Part shown: positions 1-8,106 of the stretch, in pieces
Position numbering within the stretch: the first letter of the stretch is position 1
How the letters are laid out: each line of letters opens with the position of its first letter
Origin: Methylobacterium sp. E-045
GTDB lineage: Bacteria > Pseudomonadota > Alphaproteobacteria > Rhizobiales > Beijerinckiaceae
NCBI RefSeq assembly: GCF_022829685.1
Contig: NZ_JAKSYE010000099.1
Location: 48,203-112,202, forward strand
Direction: 5' to 3'
DNA: 64,000 nucleotides
Made by a program: the position numbers and the translations under genes
The notes under the pieces: generated by a model
What the model was told of the DNA's origin: nothing
The model's input: only the letters and a program-made list of their open reading frames with translations
Database searches by the model: none

Positions 1-585
1 TGGCTGCGCGTGGTCCGCCATGCCCGCAGCGGCGGGCAGTCGGCGGCGATCCGCTCGGGCGTCGCGGTGGCGCGCGGCGCCCTCGTCGCCACCCTCGACG
101 GGGACGGCCAGAACGATCCCGCCTTCATCCCCGCTCTGGTGGCGGCCCTGGAGGAGGGCGGCCGAGGCACCGGCCTGGCCCAGGGCCAGCGGGTCGGCCG
201 CAAGGACGGTCGCCTGAAGACCCTGCAATCGCGCATCGCCAACGGCGTGCGCGGCCGCATCCTCAAGGATGCCACCCGCGATACCGGCTGCGGCATGAAG
301 GTGTTCCGCCGCGACGTGTATCGGGCGCTGCCCTATTTCGATGCGCTGCATCGCTTCATGCCGGCCCTCGTCGCCCGCGAGGGCTACCGGGTGGTCCATG
401 CCGACGTGGTCGACCGGCCGCGCTTCACCGGGCGCTCCAATTACGGGCTGTTCGACCGGCTCTGGGTCGGGCTCCTCGATCTCGCGGGGGTGTGGTGGCT
501 GATCCGCCGCAAGCGGCCCTCGCCCGAGGCGGTGGAGGTCGCGCCGGAACTGCGCCCGACCACGTTGGGCCGGGCTCAGCTCTAG
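1..585 (+). CDS. Family 2 glycosyltransferase, 5' end outside the window
   Basis: The reading frame is open from the first base, so the start lies upstream; 194 residues remain. It is a GT-A fold, dolichol-phosphate-mannose-synthase-like glycosyltransferase, which moves a sugar from a nucleotide donor to a lipid carrier at the inner face of the membrane. The visible part begins in the donor-binding region: a GGQSAA stretch at about 11-16, then the acidic TLDGDGQND motif at about 31-39 that binds metal and nucleotide sugar, then a conserved DTGCGMKVFRR block and RFMPAL. The C-terminal part has a short hydrophobic WVGLLDLAGVWWL segment. The next gene, 84 bp downstream, encodes a lipid-A-disaccharide-synthase N-terminal-domain membrane protein, a pairing often seen in lipid A or polyprenyl-sugar modification loci. 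The exact acceptor cannot be told. Confidence 0.85.
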   Translation, partial: WLRVVRHARSGGQSAAIRSGVAVARGALVATLDGDGQNDPAFIPALVAALEEGGRGTGLAQGQRVGRKDGRLKTLQSRIANGVRGRILKDATRDTGCGMKVFRRDVYRALPYFDALHRFMPALVAREGYRVVHADVVDRPRFTGRSNYGLFDRLWVGLLDLAGVWWLIRRKRPSPEAVEVAPELRPTTLGRAQL

Positions 586-669
586 ATTTCTGTTTTGCCG
601 CGCTCTTTTTCGCCGAACCGGCATCCTTCGGCGCAGAGCGCTCTCGTGACCGGTGGGGAGGCCTGACCC

Positions 670-1011
670 ATGCTGATGCAGCTTTCGGAAGACCTGGGCG
701 GCTACGCCTACGACATCTTCGTCACCAAGTTCGACGGCTGGCTCGTCTTCGGCATCCTGGCCCAGGTGGTGTTCGGCGCCCGCTTCATCCTGCAATGGCT
801 GGCGAGCGAGAAGGCCGGCCGCAGCGTCATGCCGCTCTCGTTCTGGTTCCTCTCCATCGCCGGGGGGCTGATGACCCTGGTCTACGGGCTGGTGCGGCGC
901 GAGCCGGTCATCATCTTCGGGCAGGCCCTCTCGACCGGCATCTATCTCCGCAACGTCGCGCTGATCCTCAAGGAGAAGCGTCGCAAGTCCGGGGCGGACG
1001 CGGTTCCATGA
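670..1011 (+). CDS. Lipid-A-disaccharide synthase N-terminal-domain (LAB_N) membrane protein
   Basis: This 113-residue protein has three predicted membrane segments (about residues 23-45, 55-75 and 80-97) and the QWLASEKAGRS loop typical of the LAB_N family. Free-standing LAB_N proteins resemble small EamA-like half-transporters and usually sit beside a family 2 glycosyltransferase, as here; they are thought to take part in flipping or modifying lipid-linked sugars, but their reaction is not established. The start ATG follows a GGGGAGG-type ribosome site. The stop TGA overlaps the ATG of the next gene (ATGA at 1008-1011), so the two are probably translated together. Confidence 0.85.
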   Translation: MLMQLSEDLGGYAYDIFVTKFDGWLVFGILAQVVFGARFILQWLASEKAGRSVMPLSFWFLSIAGGLMTLVYGLVRREPVIIFGQALSTGIYLRNVALILKEKRRKSGADAVP

Positions 1012-1604
1012 CGCCCCTGCCGGCATTCTACGACGATCTCGATGCGAGCCTGGCCCATCTCTGGCGGCTCCTCGAGGACGGGCCGGCCCTTCGCCGCAAC
1101 GCCTTCCACATGCCGGCCCTCGCCACGGTGGACGAGGCAGGCGCGCCGCAGGTGCGCACCGTCGTCCTGCGCGAGGCGGATGCCGAGGCGGGGAGCATGC
1201 GCTTCCACTGCGACCGCCGCTCGCGCAAGGCCGCCGAGATCGCCGCCTCCGGCCGGGCCGCGCTGCACGGCTACGATTCGGCGAGCAAGGTCCAGATCCG
1301 GGTCTCGGGTACGGCCATGCTCCATACGGACGATGCGCTGGCGGATGCCGCCTGGGCCGGATCGCTGGCCATGAGCCTCGTCTGCTACGGCGTGGCGCCG
1401 GAGCCCGGGGCCGAACTCGCCTCGGGGGACGCCTATTCCCTGCCGGAGACCGACGCCGGCATCGCCGCCGGCCGGCTTAATTTTTGTGCGGTGCTGGTGA
1501 GCGCGACGCGGCTCGAATTCCTGTTCCTCGACCGGCGTGGGCACCGCCGTGCCGCCTGGACGCGGAACGGCGACGGGTGGGCGGGGACCTGGCTGGCGCC
1601 GTGA
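1008..1604 (+). CDS. Pyridoxamine 5'-phosphate oxidase family FMN-binding protein
   Basis: This 198-residue protein has the split-barrel flavin-binding fold: a conserved QVRTVVLR strand near residues 45-52, FHCDRRSRKAAEI near 64-76 and an RVSGTA strand near 99-104 match pyridoxamine-phosphate-oxidase-like domains of the Alr4036 type. It probably binds FMN, but the true PdxH C-terminal substrate region (an RLSDRR-type block) is replaced by a divergent LDRRGHRRAAW tail, so vitamin B6 oxidase activity is uncertain. The start chosen overlaps the stop of the LAB_N gene as ATGA; a longer frame upstream is only an open reading frame on top of that gene. It ends 32 bp before the convergent metC, with a short inverted repeat between them. 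Confidence 0.85.
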   Translation: MTPLPAFYDDLDASLAHLWRLLEDGPALRRNAFHMPALATVDEAGAPQVRTVVLREADAEAGSMRFHCDRRSRKAAEIAASGRAALHGYDSASKVQIRVSGTAMLHTDDALADAAWAGSLAMSLVCYGVAPEPGAELASGDAYSLPETDAGIAAGRLNFCAVLVSATRLEFLFLDRRGHRRAAWTRNGDGWAGTWLAP

Positions 1605-1612
1605 ATGACACC

Positions 1613-1634
1613 CTCCTCCCCACAAGGGGGAGGG
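1613..1634. repeat. Short palindromic repeat between convergent genes (copy 1)
   Basis: A 22-bp C-rich/G-rich inverted repeat (CTCCCC-ACAA-GGGGAG core) lies between two converging genes. The same 22 bases occur at 21125-21146. It could act as a bidirectional terminator, but there is no T-run. Confidence 0.7.
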
Positions 1635-1636
1635 GC

Positions 1637-2827
1637 TCATCCCATCGCGGCGCGCAACCGCGAAAATCCGGCATCGAGATCGGCCTGCAGGTCCGACATC
1701 TCCTCGAGACCGATATGGAAGCGCAGGCCCGGCCCGCCCGGCTCCCAGCGCGTGGCGGTGCGATAGGTGCGGCAATCGAAGGGGATGACCAGGCTCTCGA
1801 AGCCGCCCCAGGAAAATCCCATCCCGAACAGTTCGAGCCCGTCCAGCATCGCCGCCACGGCTTTTGCCGGAGCGGGCTTCAGGACCACCCCGAACAGTCC
1901 GGACGAGCCGGAAAAATCGCGCTTCCAGATGGCGTGGCCGGGATCCTCCGGCAGGGCCGGGTGGAGCACCCGCAGCACCTCCGGCCGCCCCTGGAGCCAG
2001 CGCGCCATGGCGAGGCCCTGGCGCTCGTGCTCGCGCAGGCGGAGATTCATCGTGCGCAGGCCGCGCAGGGCCAGGAACGCATCCTCCGGCCCGGCGCACA
2101 TGGCGAAATGCTCGAAGGTGCGGTGGAGCGCCGGCCAGTAACGCTCGTTGGCCGAGGTGAGGCCGAGGAGCAGGTCGGAGCCGCCGCTGAGATACTTGGT
2201 GCCCGCCTCCACGGCGATGTCGACCCCCCGTTCATGCGGAGGGAAGAACAGCGGCGTCGCCCAGGTATTGTCCATGACGACCGCGGCTCCGCGCGCATGG
2301 GCGACCTCCGCGATGGCCGGCACGTCCTGCATCTCGAAGCTCTGCGAACCCGGCGCCTCCACCAGCACCGCCTTGGTGTTCGCCTGCATCAGGTCGCCGA
2401 TGCCGGCGCCGACGAGGGGATCGTAATAGGTCACGTCCACGCCGAAGCGCTTCAGCACCCCGTCGCAGAAGATGCGGGTGGGGCGGTAGGCGCTGTCGGT
2501 GACGAGGAGATGGTCGCCCGCGCTCACCACGCTCATCAGAGCGACGGTGAGGGCGGCCAGGCCCGAGGGGGTGAGCACCGTGCCCGTCGCGCCCGCGAGC
2601 TCGCTCCAGGCCTGGGTCAGCGAATCCATCGTCGGCGAGCCGCTGGTGCCGTAATCGTAGCGCCCGCGCCGGTGCTGCAGGTCGTCATAGGTCGGAAACA
2701 GCACCGTCGAGCCGCGATAGATCGGCGTGTTGACGAAGCCGTGCTGGGCGGAGGGGTCGCGCCCCGCATGGACGAGGCGGGTGGCCGGGCCGAAACGGGC
2801 GGGATCGCGGGGAGGGGTGTTCGACAT
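1637..2827 (-). CDS. metC: Cystathionine beta-lyase, PLP-dependent
   Basis: This 396-residue enzyme of the Cys/Met-metabolism PLP family splits cystathionine to homocysteine, pyruvate and ammonia in methionine synthesis. Seen in the sequence: the YDYGTSGSPT substrate/PLP loop near residues 58-67, the cofactor-binding aspartate in VMDNTWA (D186) and the Schiff-base lysine in TKYLSGGSD (K211). The length fits MetC. The motif reads SGGSD where many relatives have SGHSD. The start was set at MSNTPPRDP because upstream in-frame codons give a low-complexity arginine/proline extension. It is monocistronic by position, convergent with the flavoprotein gene. A cystathionine gamma-synthase is a possible alternative, though the YDYGTSGSPT form favours beta-lyase. 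Confidence 0.88.
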   Translation of the reverse strand: MSNTPPRDPARFGPATRLVHAGRDPSAQHGFVNTPIYRGSTVLFPTYDDLQHRRGRYDYGTSGSPTMDSLTQAWSELAGATGTVLTPSGLAALTVALMSVVSAGDHLLVTDSAYRPTRIFCDGVLKRFGVDVTYYDPLVGAGIGDLMQANTKAVLVEAPGSQSFEMQDVPAIAEVAHARGAAVVMDNTWATPLFFPPHERGVDIAVEAGTKYLSGGSDLLLGLTSANERYWPALHRTFEHFAMCAGPEDAFLALRGLRTMNLRLREHERQGLAMARWLQGRPEVLRVLHPALPEDPGHAIWKRDFSGSSGLFGVVLKPAPAKAVAAMLDGLELFGMGFSWGGFESLVIPFDCRTYRTATRWEPGGPGLRFHIGLEEMSDLQADLDAGFSRLRAAMG

Positions 2828-2986
2828 GGAAACCGGTATGGGGGGAGGGCGGTTGCACCGCAACCTCAGCCCGGCCCGTGCGGTGGCGTCAAGCGGAAGC
2901 CCTTGACCGGGCCTGCCGATCCTCTGCAATGCGCAGGCATGATCAAAGGGCTTCCCGCATCCTCGACGCCACGTCCGATCCGCTCA

Positions 2987-3097
2987 CCTCATTCTGAGAT
3001 GAGGCCGCGCAGCGGCGGCCTGGAAGGAGCCCTCCGGATCGCTCGATACCGGCTGGAGCGCTCCTTCGAGGCTGCTTCGCAGCACCGCAGGATGAGG
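2987..3097. repeat. Long imperfect palindromic intergenic repeat
   Basis: A 111-bp imperfect inverted repeat begins CCTCATTCTGAG and ends GCAGGATGAGG. The right arm reversed (CCTCATCCTGCGGTGCTGC, then CTCGAAGGAGCGCTCC) matches the left arm with several differences. It looks like a dispersed palindromic element of the type common in rhizobial and methylobacterial intergenic DNA (inference). It reaches into the proposed start codon of aapJ at 3092. Confidence 0.65.
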
Positions 3098-4111
3098 TTC
3101 TGGATGGGAGGAGTCATGCTCTTCTGCATGGCTCCCGCCCTCGCCCAGAACGGTCCCGCCCAAGGCACCCTCGCCCAGGTGAAGGCGCGGGGGCATCTCG
3201 TCTGCGGCGTCAGTGGCGGGGTCGCCGGGTTCAGCATCCCGGACAGCCAGGGCCAGTGGCGCGGGCTCGACGTGGATTTCTGCCGGGCGCTGGCGGCGGC
3301 GATCTTCGACGATCCCGCGAAGGTGCGGTTCATTCCGCAATCCTCGGCCGCGCGCTTCACCGCCCTGCAATCGGGCGAGATCGACGTCCTCTCGCGCAAC
3401 ACCACCTGGACCCTGTCGCGCGACACCGCCGCCATGAACTTCCCGGTCATCACCTTCTATGACGGGCAGGGCTTCCTGGTGCGCAAGTCCCTGAACATCG
3501 CCTCCGTCAAGCAGCTCGACCGGGCGACGATCTGCCTGCAGCAGGGCACCACCACCGAGCTCAACCTCGCCGACTGGTTCCGCACGCGGGGGCTGACCTA
3601 CAAGGTCGTCACCTTCGCCAACAGCGAGCAGACGCTGGGCGCCTACGAATCCGGCCGCTGCGACGCCTATTCCACCGACAAGTCCTCCCTCTACGGCGAG
3701 CGCCTGAAGACGGCGCATCCCGACGAGCACGTCATCCTCGACGAGGCAATCTCGAAGGAGCCGTTCGCGCCGGGCATCCGCCAGGGCGACGACCCATGGC
3801 GCGACCTCGTCGCCTGGACCCACTACGCCATGATCGATGCGGAGGAGGCGGGGATTTCTCAGGCCAATGTCGAGGAGATGCGCAGATCGGCGCTGAGCCC
3901 CGACGTGAAGCGCATCCTCGGCCTCGAGGGCAAGTACGGCGAGGGCCTCGGCCTCACCACCGACTGGGCCTACCGGATCATCCGCCATGTGGGCAATTAC
4001 GGCGATTCCTTCGAGCGCAATGTCGGTGCGCAGACGCCCCTGAAGATCCCGCGCGGCCTCAACGCCCTCTGGAATCAGGGCGGCCTGCAATACGGGCCTC
4101 CGATCCGGTGA
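3092..4111 (+). CDS. aapJ: General L-amino acid ABC transporter, periplasmic binding protein
   Basis: A 339-residue periplasmic solute-binding protein of the AapJ/BztA type, which delivers a broad set of L-amino acids to the AapQM permease. A short signal peptide (MRFWMGG, a hydrophobic core, then ALA-QN cleavage near residue 18) leads into the SBP_bac_3 domain with GVAGFSIPDSQG, DVDFCRALAAAIF, LSRNTTWTLSRD and the QQGTTTELNLADWF hinge region, all typical of AapJ. The length is close to the usual 341. The ATG at 3092 lies at the edge of a palindromic repeat; ATG 3116 has a better ribosome site (GGGAGGAG) but would leave only a ten-residue signal, so 3092 is preferred with some doubt. It is separated from aapQ by 252 bp of perfect hairpins, which may keep binding protein mRNA more abundant than permease mRNA. 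Confidence 0.9.
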   Translation: MRFWMGGVMLFCMAPALAQNGPAQGTLAQVKARGHLVCGVSGGVAGFSIPDSQGQWRGLDVDFCRALAAAIFDDPAKVRFIPQSSAARFTALQSGEIDVLSRNTTWTLSRDTAAMNFPVITFYDGQGFLVRKSLNIASVKQLDRATICLQQGTTTELNLADWFRTRGLTYKVVTFANSEQTLGAYESGRCDAYSTDKSSLYGERLKTAHPDEHVILDEAISKEPFAPGIRQGDDPWRDLVAWTHYAMIDAEEAGISQANVEEMRRSALSPDVKRILGLEGKYGEGLGLTTDWAYRIIRHVGNYGDSFERNVGAQTPLKIPRGLNALWNQGGLQYGPPIR

Positions 4112-4128
4112 GGGGCGTGTGTGAGGTC

Positions 4129-4323
4129 CCCTCTCCCCGTACGCGGGGAGAGGGTTTCGGCCCCCTCGTCGGGGCCGAAACGAGGCGGCAGCCGAGGGTG
4201 AGGGGGCGATTCCGGACGAGCCTCTTCCGGGTACACCCCCTCACCCTCGCTGCGGCTTGCGCCTTCGCTTGCCGCAGGGACGACGAGGTCCCTGCGGCCC
4301 TCTCCCCGCCCAGCGGGGAGAGG
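4129..4323. repeat. Array of five consecutive perfect hairpins
   Basis: Five perfect inverted repeats follow each other in the aapJ-aapQ gap: 4129-4139 with 4144-4154 (11-bp arms CCCTCTCCCCG); 4155-4164 with 4171-4180 (TTTCGGCCCC); 4193-4206 with 4236-4249 (14-bp arms CGAGGGTGAGGGGG); 4271-4281 with 4288-4298 (GCCGCAGGGAC); and 4299-4309 with 4313-4323 (CCTCTCCCCGC). First and last arms are related in sequence, so the block itself is an inverted mosaic. It resembles BIME/RIME-type intergenic mosaics; a role in transcript processing or attenuation is inferred. Confidence 0.85.
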
Positions 4324-4363
4324 AGACTGCGCGCCCTACGGTCGTCGCTCGCGGATAAGCTCC

Positions 4364-5524
4364 ATGCCTGAATCCCGAAAGACCTCCCTTCGCGCCGTGG
4401 CGCTCCAGATCCTCCTGGCCCTCGCCGTCGCCGGCCTCGTCTACGTCGCCTCCACCAACGCCGCGCAGAAGCTCGCGAAACAGGGCATCGTCGCCGGGTT
4501 CGGCTTCCTGTCGCGCAATGCCGGGTTCGACATCAGCCAGCGGCTGATCCCCTATGCGGCCGCGACCTCGACCTATCTCGATGCGTTTCTCGTCGGGCTC
4601 TGCAACACGCTGTTGGCCGCGGCCCTCGGCATCGTCCTCGCCACGCTGATCGGCTTCGTGGTGGGCATCGCCCGGCTGTCGCCGAACCTCCTCGCGCGGG
4701 GACTGGCCTCCGCGTATGTCGAGGCGGTGCGCAACGTGCCGCTGCTGCTGCAGCTCCTCGTCTGGTACGTGGCCGTGCGGGTGGCCCTGCCCTCGGCCGA
4801 GGCTCCCGCGAGTCTGGGGGGCGCCTTCGTCTCGCAGCGCGGCCTCGCCCTGCCGAGCCCGGATTTTTCGGGGTCCGCCTGGCTGGTGCCGGCGGCCTTC
4901 CTCGCCGGCATCCTCGCCATCGCGATGCTGAGACGGCGGGCGGGCATCGCTGCGGAGACCGGCCGACCGCCGGTCCGGGTCTGGCTGCCGGGGCTCGCCC
5001 TCACGATCCTCCTGCCGGGTCTCGCCTGGATCGGGCTGGGGCTCGCCGGCCACCCGGTCGTCCTCCACTGGCCGGCGCGCGGCCCCTACGACGTCGAGGG
5101 CGGCCTGCCGATCCTGCCGGAATTCGCCGCCCTGGTCCTCGGGCTTTCCACCTACACCGCCGCCTTCATCGCCGAGATCGTGCGCGCCGGCCTCTCCAGC
5201 GTCGCACGCGGGCAGGGCGAGGCGGCTTCCGCCCTGGGGTTGAGCCGGAGCCAGGCCCTGCGCCTCGTGGTGGTCCCCCAGGCCATGCGGGCGATCGTGC
5301 CGCCGCTCACCAGCCAGTATCTCAACGTCACCAAGAACTCGTCGCTGGCCGTGCTGATCGGCTATCCCGACCTCGTCCACGTCTTCATGGGCACCGTGCT
5401 CAACCAGACCAACCAGGCGGTGGAGGTGGTGGCGATCACCATGGCGGTCTACCTCACGATCAGCCTCGCCACGGCCTTCCTGATGAACCTCTACAATCGC
5501 CGTGTGACCCTGGTGGAGCGCTGA
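4364..5524 (+). CDS. aapQ: General L-amino acid ABC transporter permease
   Basis: A 386-residue inner-membrane permease of the His/Glu/Gln/Arg/Opine type. The first membrane helix is near residues 11-30, followed by the long periplasmic segment with the RNAGFDISQRLIPY block typical of AapQ/BztB. The ABC transporter inner-membrane domain runs from about 70 with VEAVRNVPLLLQL; the EAA loop that docks onto the ATPase reads GQGEAASALGLSRSQALRLV. An inserted helix-loop region at about 150-250 is normal for AapQ, which is larger than HisQ-like permeases. It pairs with AapM, two bases downstream. Confidence 0.92.
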   Translation: MPESRKTSLRAVALQILLALAVAGLVYVASTNAAQKLAKQGIVAGFGFLSRNAGFDISQRLIPYAAATSTYLDAFLVGLCNTLLAAALGIVLATLIGFVVGIARLSPNLLARGLASAYVEAVRNVPLLLQLLVWYVAVRVALPSAEAPASLGGAFVSQRGLALPSPDFSGSAWLVPAAFLAGILAIAMLRRRAGIAAETGRPPVRVWLPGLALTILLPGLAWIGLGLAGHPVVLHWPARGPYDVEGGLPILPEFAALVLGLSTYTAAFIAEIVRAGLSSVARGQGEAASALGLSRSQALRLVVVPQAMRAIVPPLTSQYLNVTKNSSLAVLIGYPDLVHVFMGTVLNQTNQAVEVVAITMAVYLTISLATAFLMNLYNRRVTLVER

Positions 5525-5526
5525 CG

Positions 5527-6656
5527 ATGCAGCGATTCATCCGCGTCGATCTCGTCGCCTCCCGCGCGCCGCCCGCCGCCGTCGGCGGCCCCCTCGGCTG
5601 GATGCGACGGAACCTGTTCTCGAGCCTTGCCAACGGGCTCACCACCCTGCTGATCCTGGGATTGCTCGCCTGGGCGCTGCCCATCGCCCTCCGCTTCCTC
5701 GTTCTCGACGCGGTCTGGACCGGCGCATCGGGGGATGCCTGCCGGCCGGAGGTGGCGGGACGGCCGGTGGGGGCGTGCTGGGCCTTCATCGCCGACAAGA
5801 TCAACTACCTCGCCTACGGCTCCTACCCCGCCGCCGAGCGCTGGCGCCCCAACCTCGCCGTCGCTCTGCTCGCCCTCGCCGCCGGATGGATGCTCTGGCT
5901 TGGCGCCCCCCGGCGCGATCTCGGTGCGCTCTTCGCCTTCGTCGCCTTCCCGGTCTGCGCCTACCTGCTGCTTGCCGGCGCGCCCTCGCTTGGCCTCCCG
6001 TCGGTGGCGACGGGCCTGTGGGGCGGCTTCCTCGTCACCATGGTGGTGGCGGTGGTGGGAATCGTCGTCTCCCTGCCGCTGGGCATCCTTCTGGCGCTCG
6101 GGCGGCGCTCGACCCTGCCGGTGGTGCGCGTGCTCTCCACCGCCTTCATCGAGTTCTGGCGCGGCGTGCCGCTGATCACGGTGCTGTTCATGGCCAACGT
6201 GATGCTGCCGCTGTTCCTGCCCGGCGACATCACCGTGGACCGCCTGCTCCGCCCCCTCGTCGGCATCGCCCTCTTCGCCTCCGCCTATATGGCCGAGGTG
6301 GTGCGCGGGGGGCTGCAGACGGTGCCGAAGGGGCAGCAAGAGGCCGCCGCCGCCCTCGGCCTCAGCCAGGCCCAGAGCCTGCGCCTCGTCGTGCTGCCCC
6401 AGGCGCTCAAGGTCGCGCTGCCCGGCATCGTCAACACCATCATCGGCCTGTTCAAGGACACGACCCTGGTTTCCATCGTCGGCATCAGTGATTTCATCCG
6501 CGTGCTGGAGGCCTCCCGCGCCGACCCGCGCTGGTCGGCCGCCACCATCCCGGCCACCGCCTACGCCTTCGCCGCCCTGGTCTATTTCACGGTCTGCTTC
6601 GGCATGGCGCGCTATGCCGGGTTCATCGAGCGCCGCCTCGCAGCGGGAGAGAGACG

Positions 6657-6660
<4 letters not shown>
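5527..6660 (+). CDS. aapM: General L-amino acid ABC transporter permease
   Basis: A 377-residue partner permease that forms the AapQM channel. It starts with a cytoplasmic stretch containing GWMRRNLFSS, then membrane helices, the conserved CWAFIADKINYLAYGSYP segment found in AapM/BztC proteins, and the ABC inner-membrane domain with EFWRGVPLITVLFMANVMLPLF. The EAA loop reads GQQEAAAALGLSQAQSLRLVVLPQALK. Spacing to aapQ is two bases and the stop overlaps the aapP start as ATGA (6657-6660), so the three genes are one translational unit. Confidence 0.92.
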
Positions 6661-7397
<737 letters not shown>

Positions 7398-7514
7398 CGG
7401 GAGAAGGGGTCAGAAAATGGCACGGTCCGGCCGGCCGCCCATGCTCGGGTTCGTTAACGGCCGTGGTTTAGAACCGGTGATCAAGGTGTTGAGTATTTGT
7501 AGAAAGCGTATCGC

Positions 7515-7907
7515 GTGCGTATCTTGCGCTTCCTCGTCATCGGCAGCGTCTTCGGGCTGAGCGTCCTGGCGATCGGCTTCGTCAGCGCCGATCGGCTGGC
7601 CCATCTCCCGCCGGCGCCCGCGCCCCGGATGGTGCAGGCCCCCGTCGTGAACGAGCCGCAGGATACCGGCTCGATTCCGACCCTGCTCGAGCCGGGCGAC
7701 CTCTCCACCACCGGCCCCGTGGCCCCCCGCCCGACGGGCGCTAGGCCCGCCTCCGCGAAGCCCTCCTCCTCGGCCGGCAAGTCCCCGGTGACGAAGACCG
7801 CGTCCGCCAAACCCGCCCCGGCCAAGCCGAAGGCCACGGACGGCTTCGACACCGAACGCCTCAACGCCCTCCTGCGCGGCGACCCCATCACCCCTTCGCG
7901 GCGCTGA
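7515..7907 (+). CDS. Small membrane-anchored Lys/Ala/Pro-rich protein
   Basis: A 130-residue protein not recognised as a named family. It starts with GTG. Residues 1-25 form one hydrophobic helix after an MRILR positive start (signal anchor or uncleaved signal); the rest is low complexity, with a proline-rich part (about 31-40), a lysine/alanine/proline/serine-rich part (about 80-107) resembling histone-H1-like tails, and a short folded-looking end with FDTERLNALLRG. The layout suggests a periplasmic or wall-spanning linker protein, or possibly a DNA-binding tail, but no function can be given. The upstream 117 bp are less GC-rich and may hold its promoter. Confidence 0.6.
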   Translation: MRILRFLVIGSVFGLSVLAIGFVSADRLAHLPPAPAPRMVQAPVVNEPQDTGSIPTLLEPGDLSTTGPVAPRPTGARPASAKPSSSAGKSPVTKTASAKPAPAKPKATDGFDTERLNALLRGDPITPSRR

Positions 7908-8106
7908 CCGGGGACGGCCCGGTCCTCGGGCGGCGGAGCGCGGTGTGACGCGTTCGACCGGTCGAGATGTCGAAGCGGCCGGCACCCGTTCAGGCCGGGC
8001 AAGCGGCTCGCCACCCATCTCGGGCCACCGAAAGTGTTTGAACGCCCGGTGTTCGAAAACGGCCTTTCGTTGAGCTCGCGGCCTCGGCGGTCTATGCACG
8101 GACCCC

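Noticed and set aside
1484..3091. Long N-terminal extension of the aapJ frame
   Set aside because: The open frame runs antisense to metC; the part before 3092 is low complexity and aapJ needs a signal peptide at its start.
2984..4090. 368-codon minus-strand frame opposite aapJ
   Set aside because: Shadow of aapJ; no motif and no ribosome site.
4112..4363. Hairpin array as CRISPR
   Set aside because: The units are inverted repeats with different arms, without equal spacers, and no cas genes are near.
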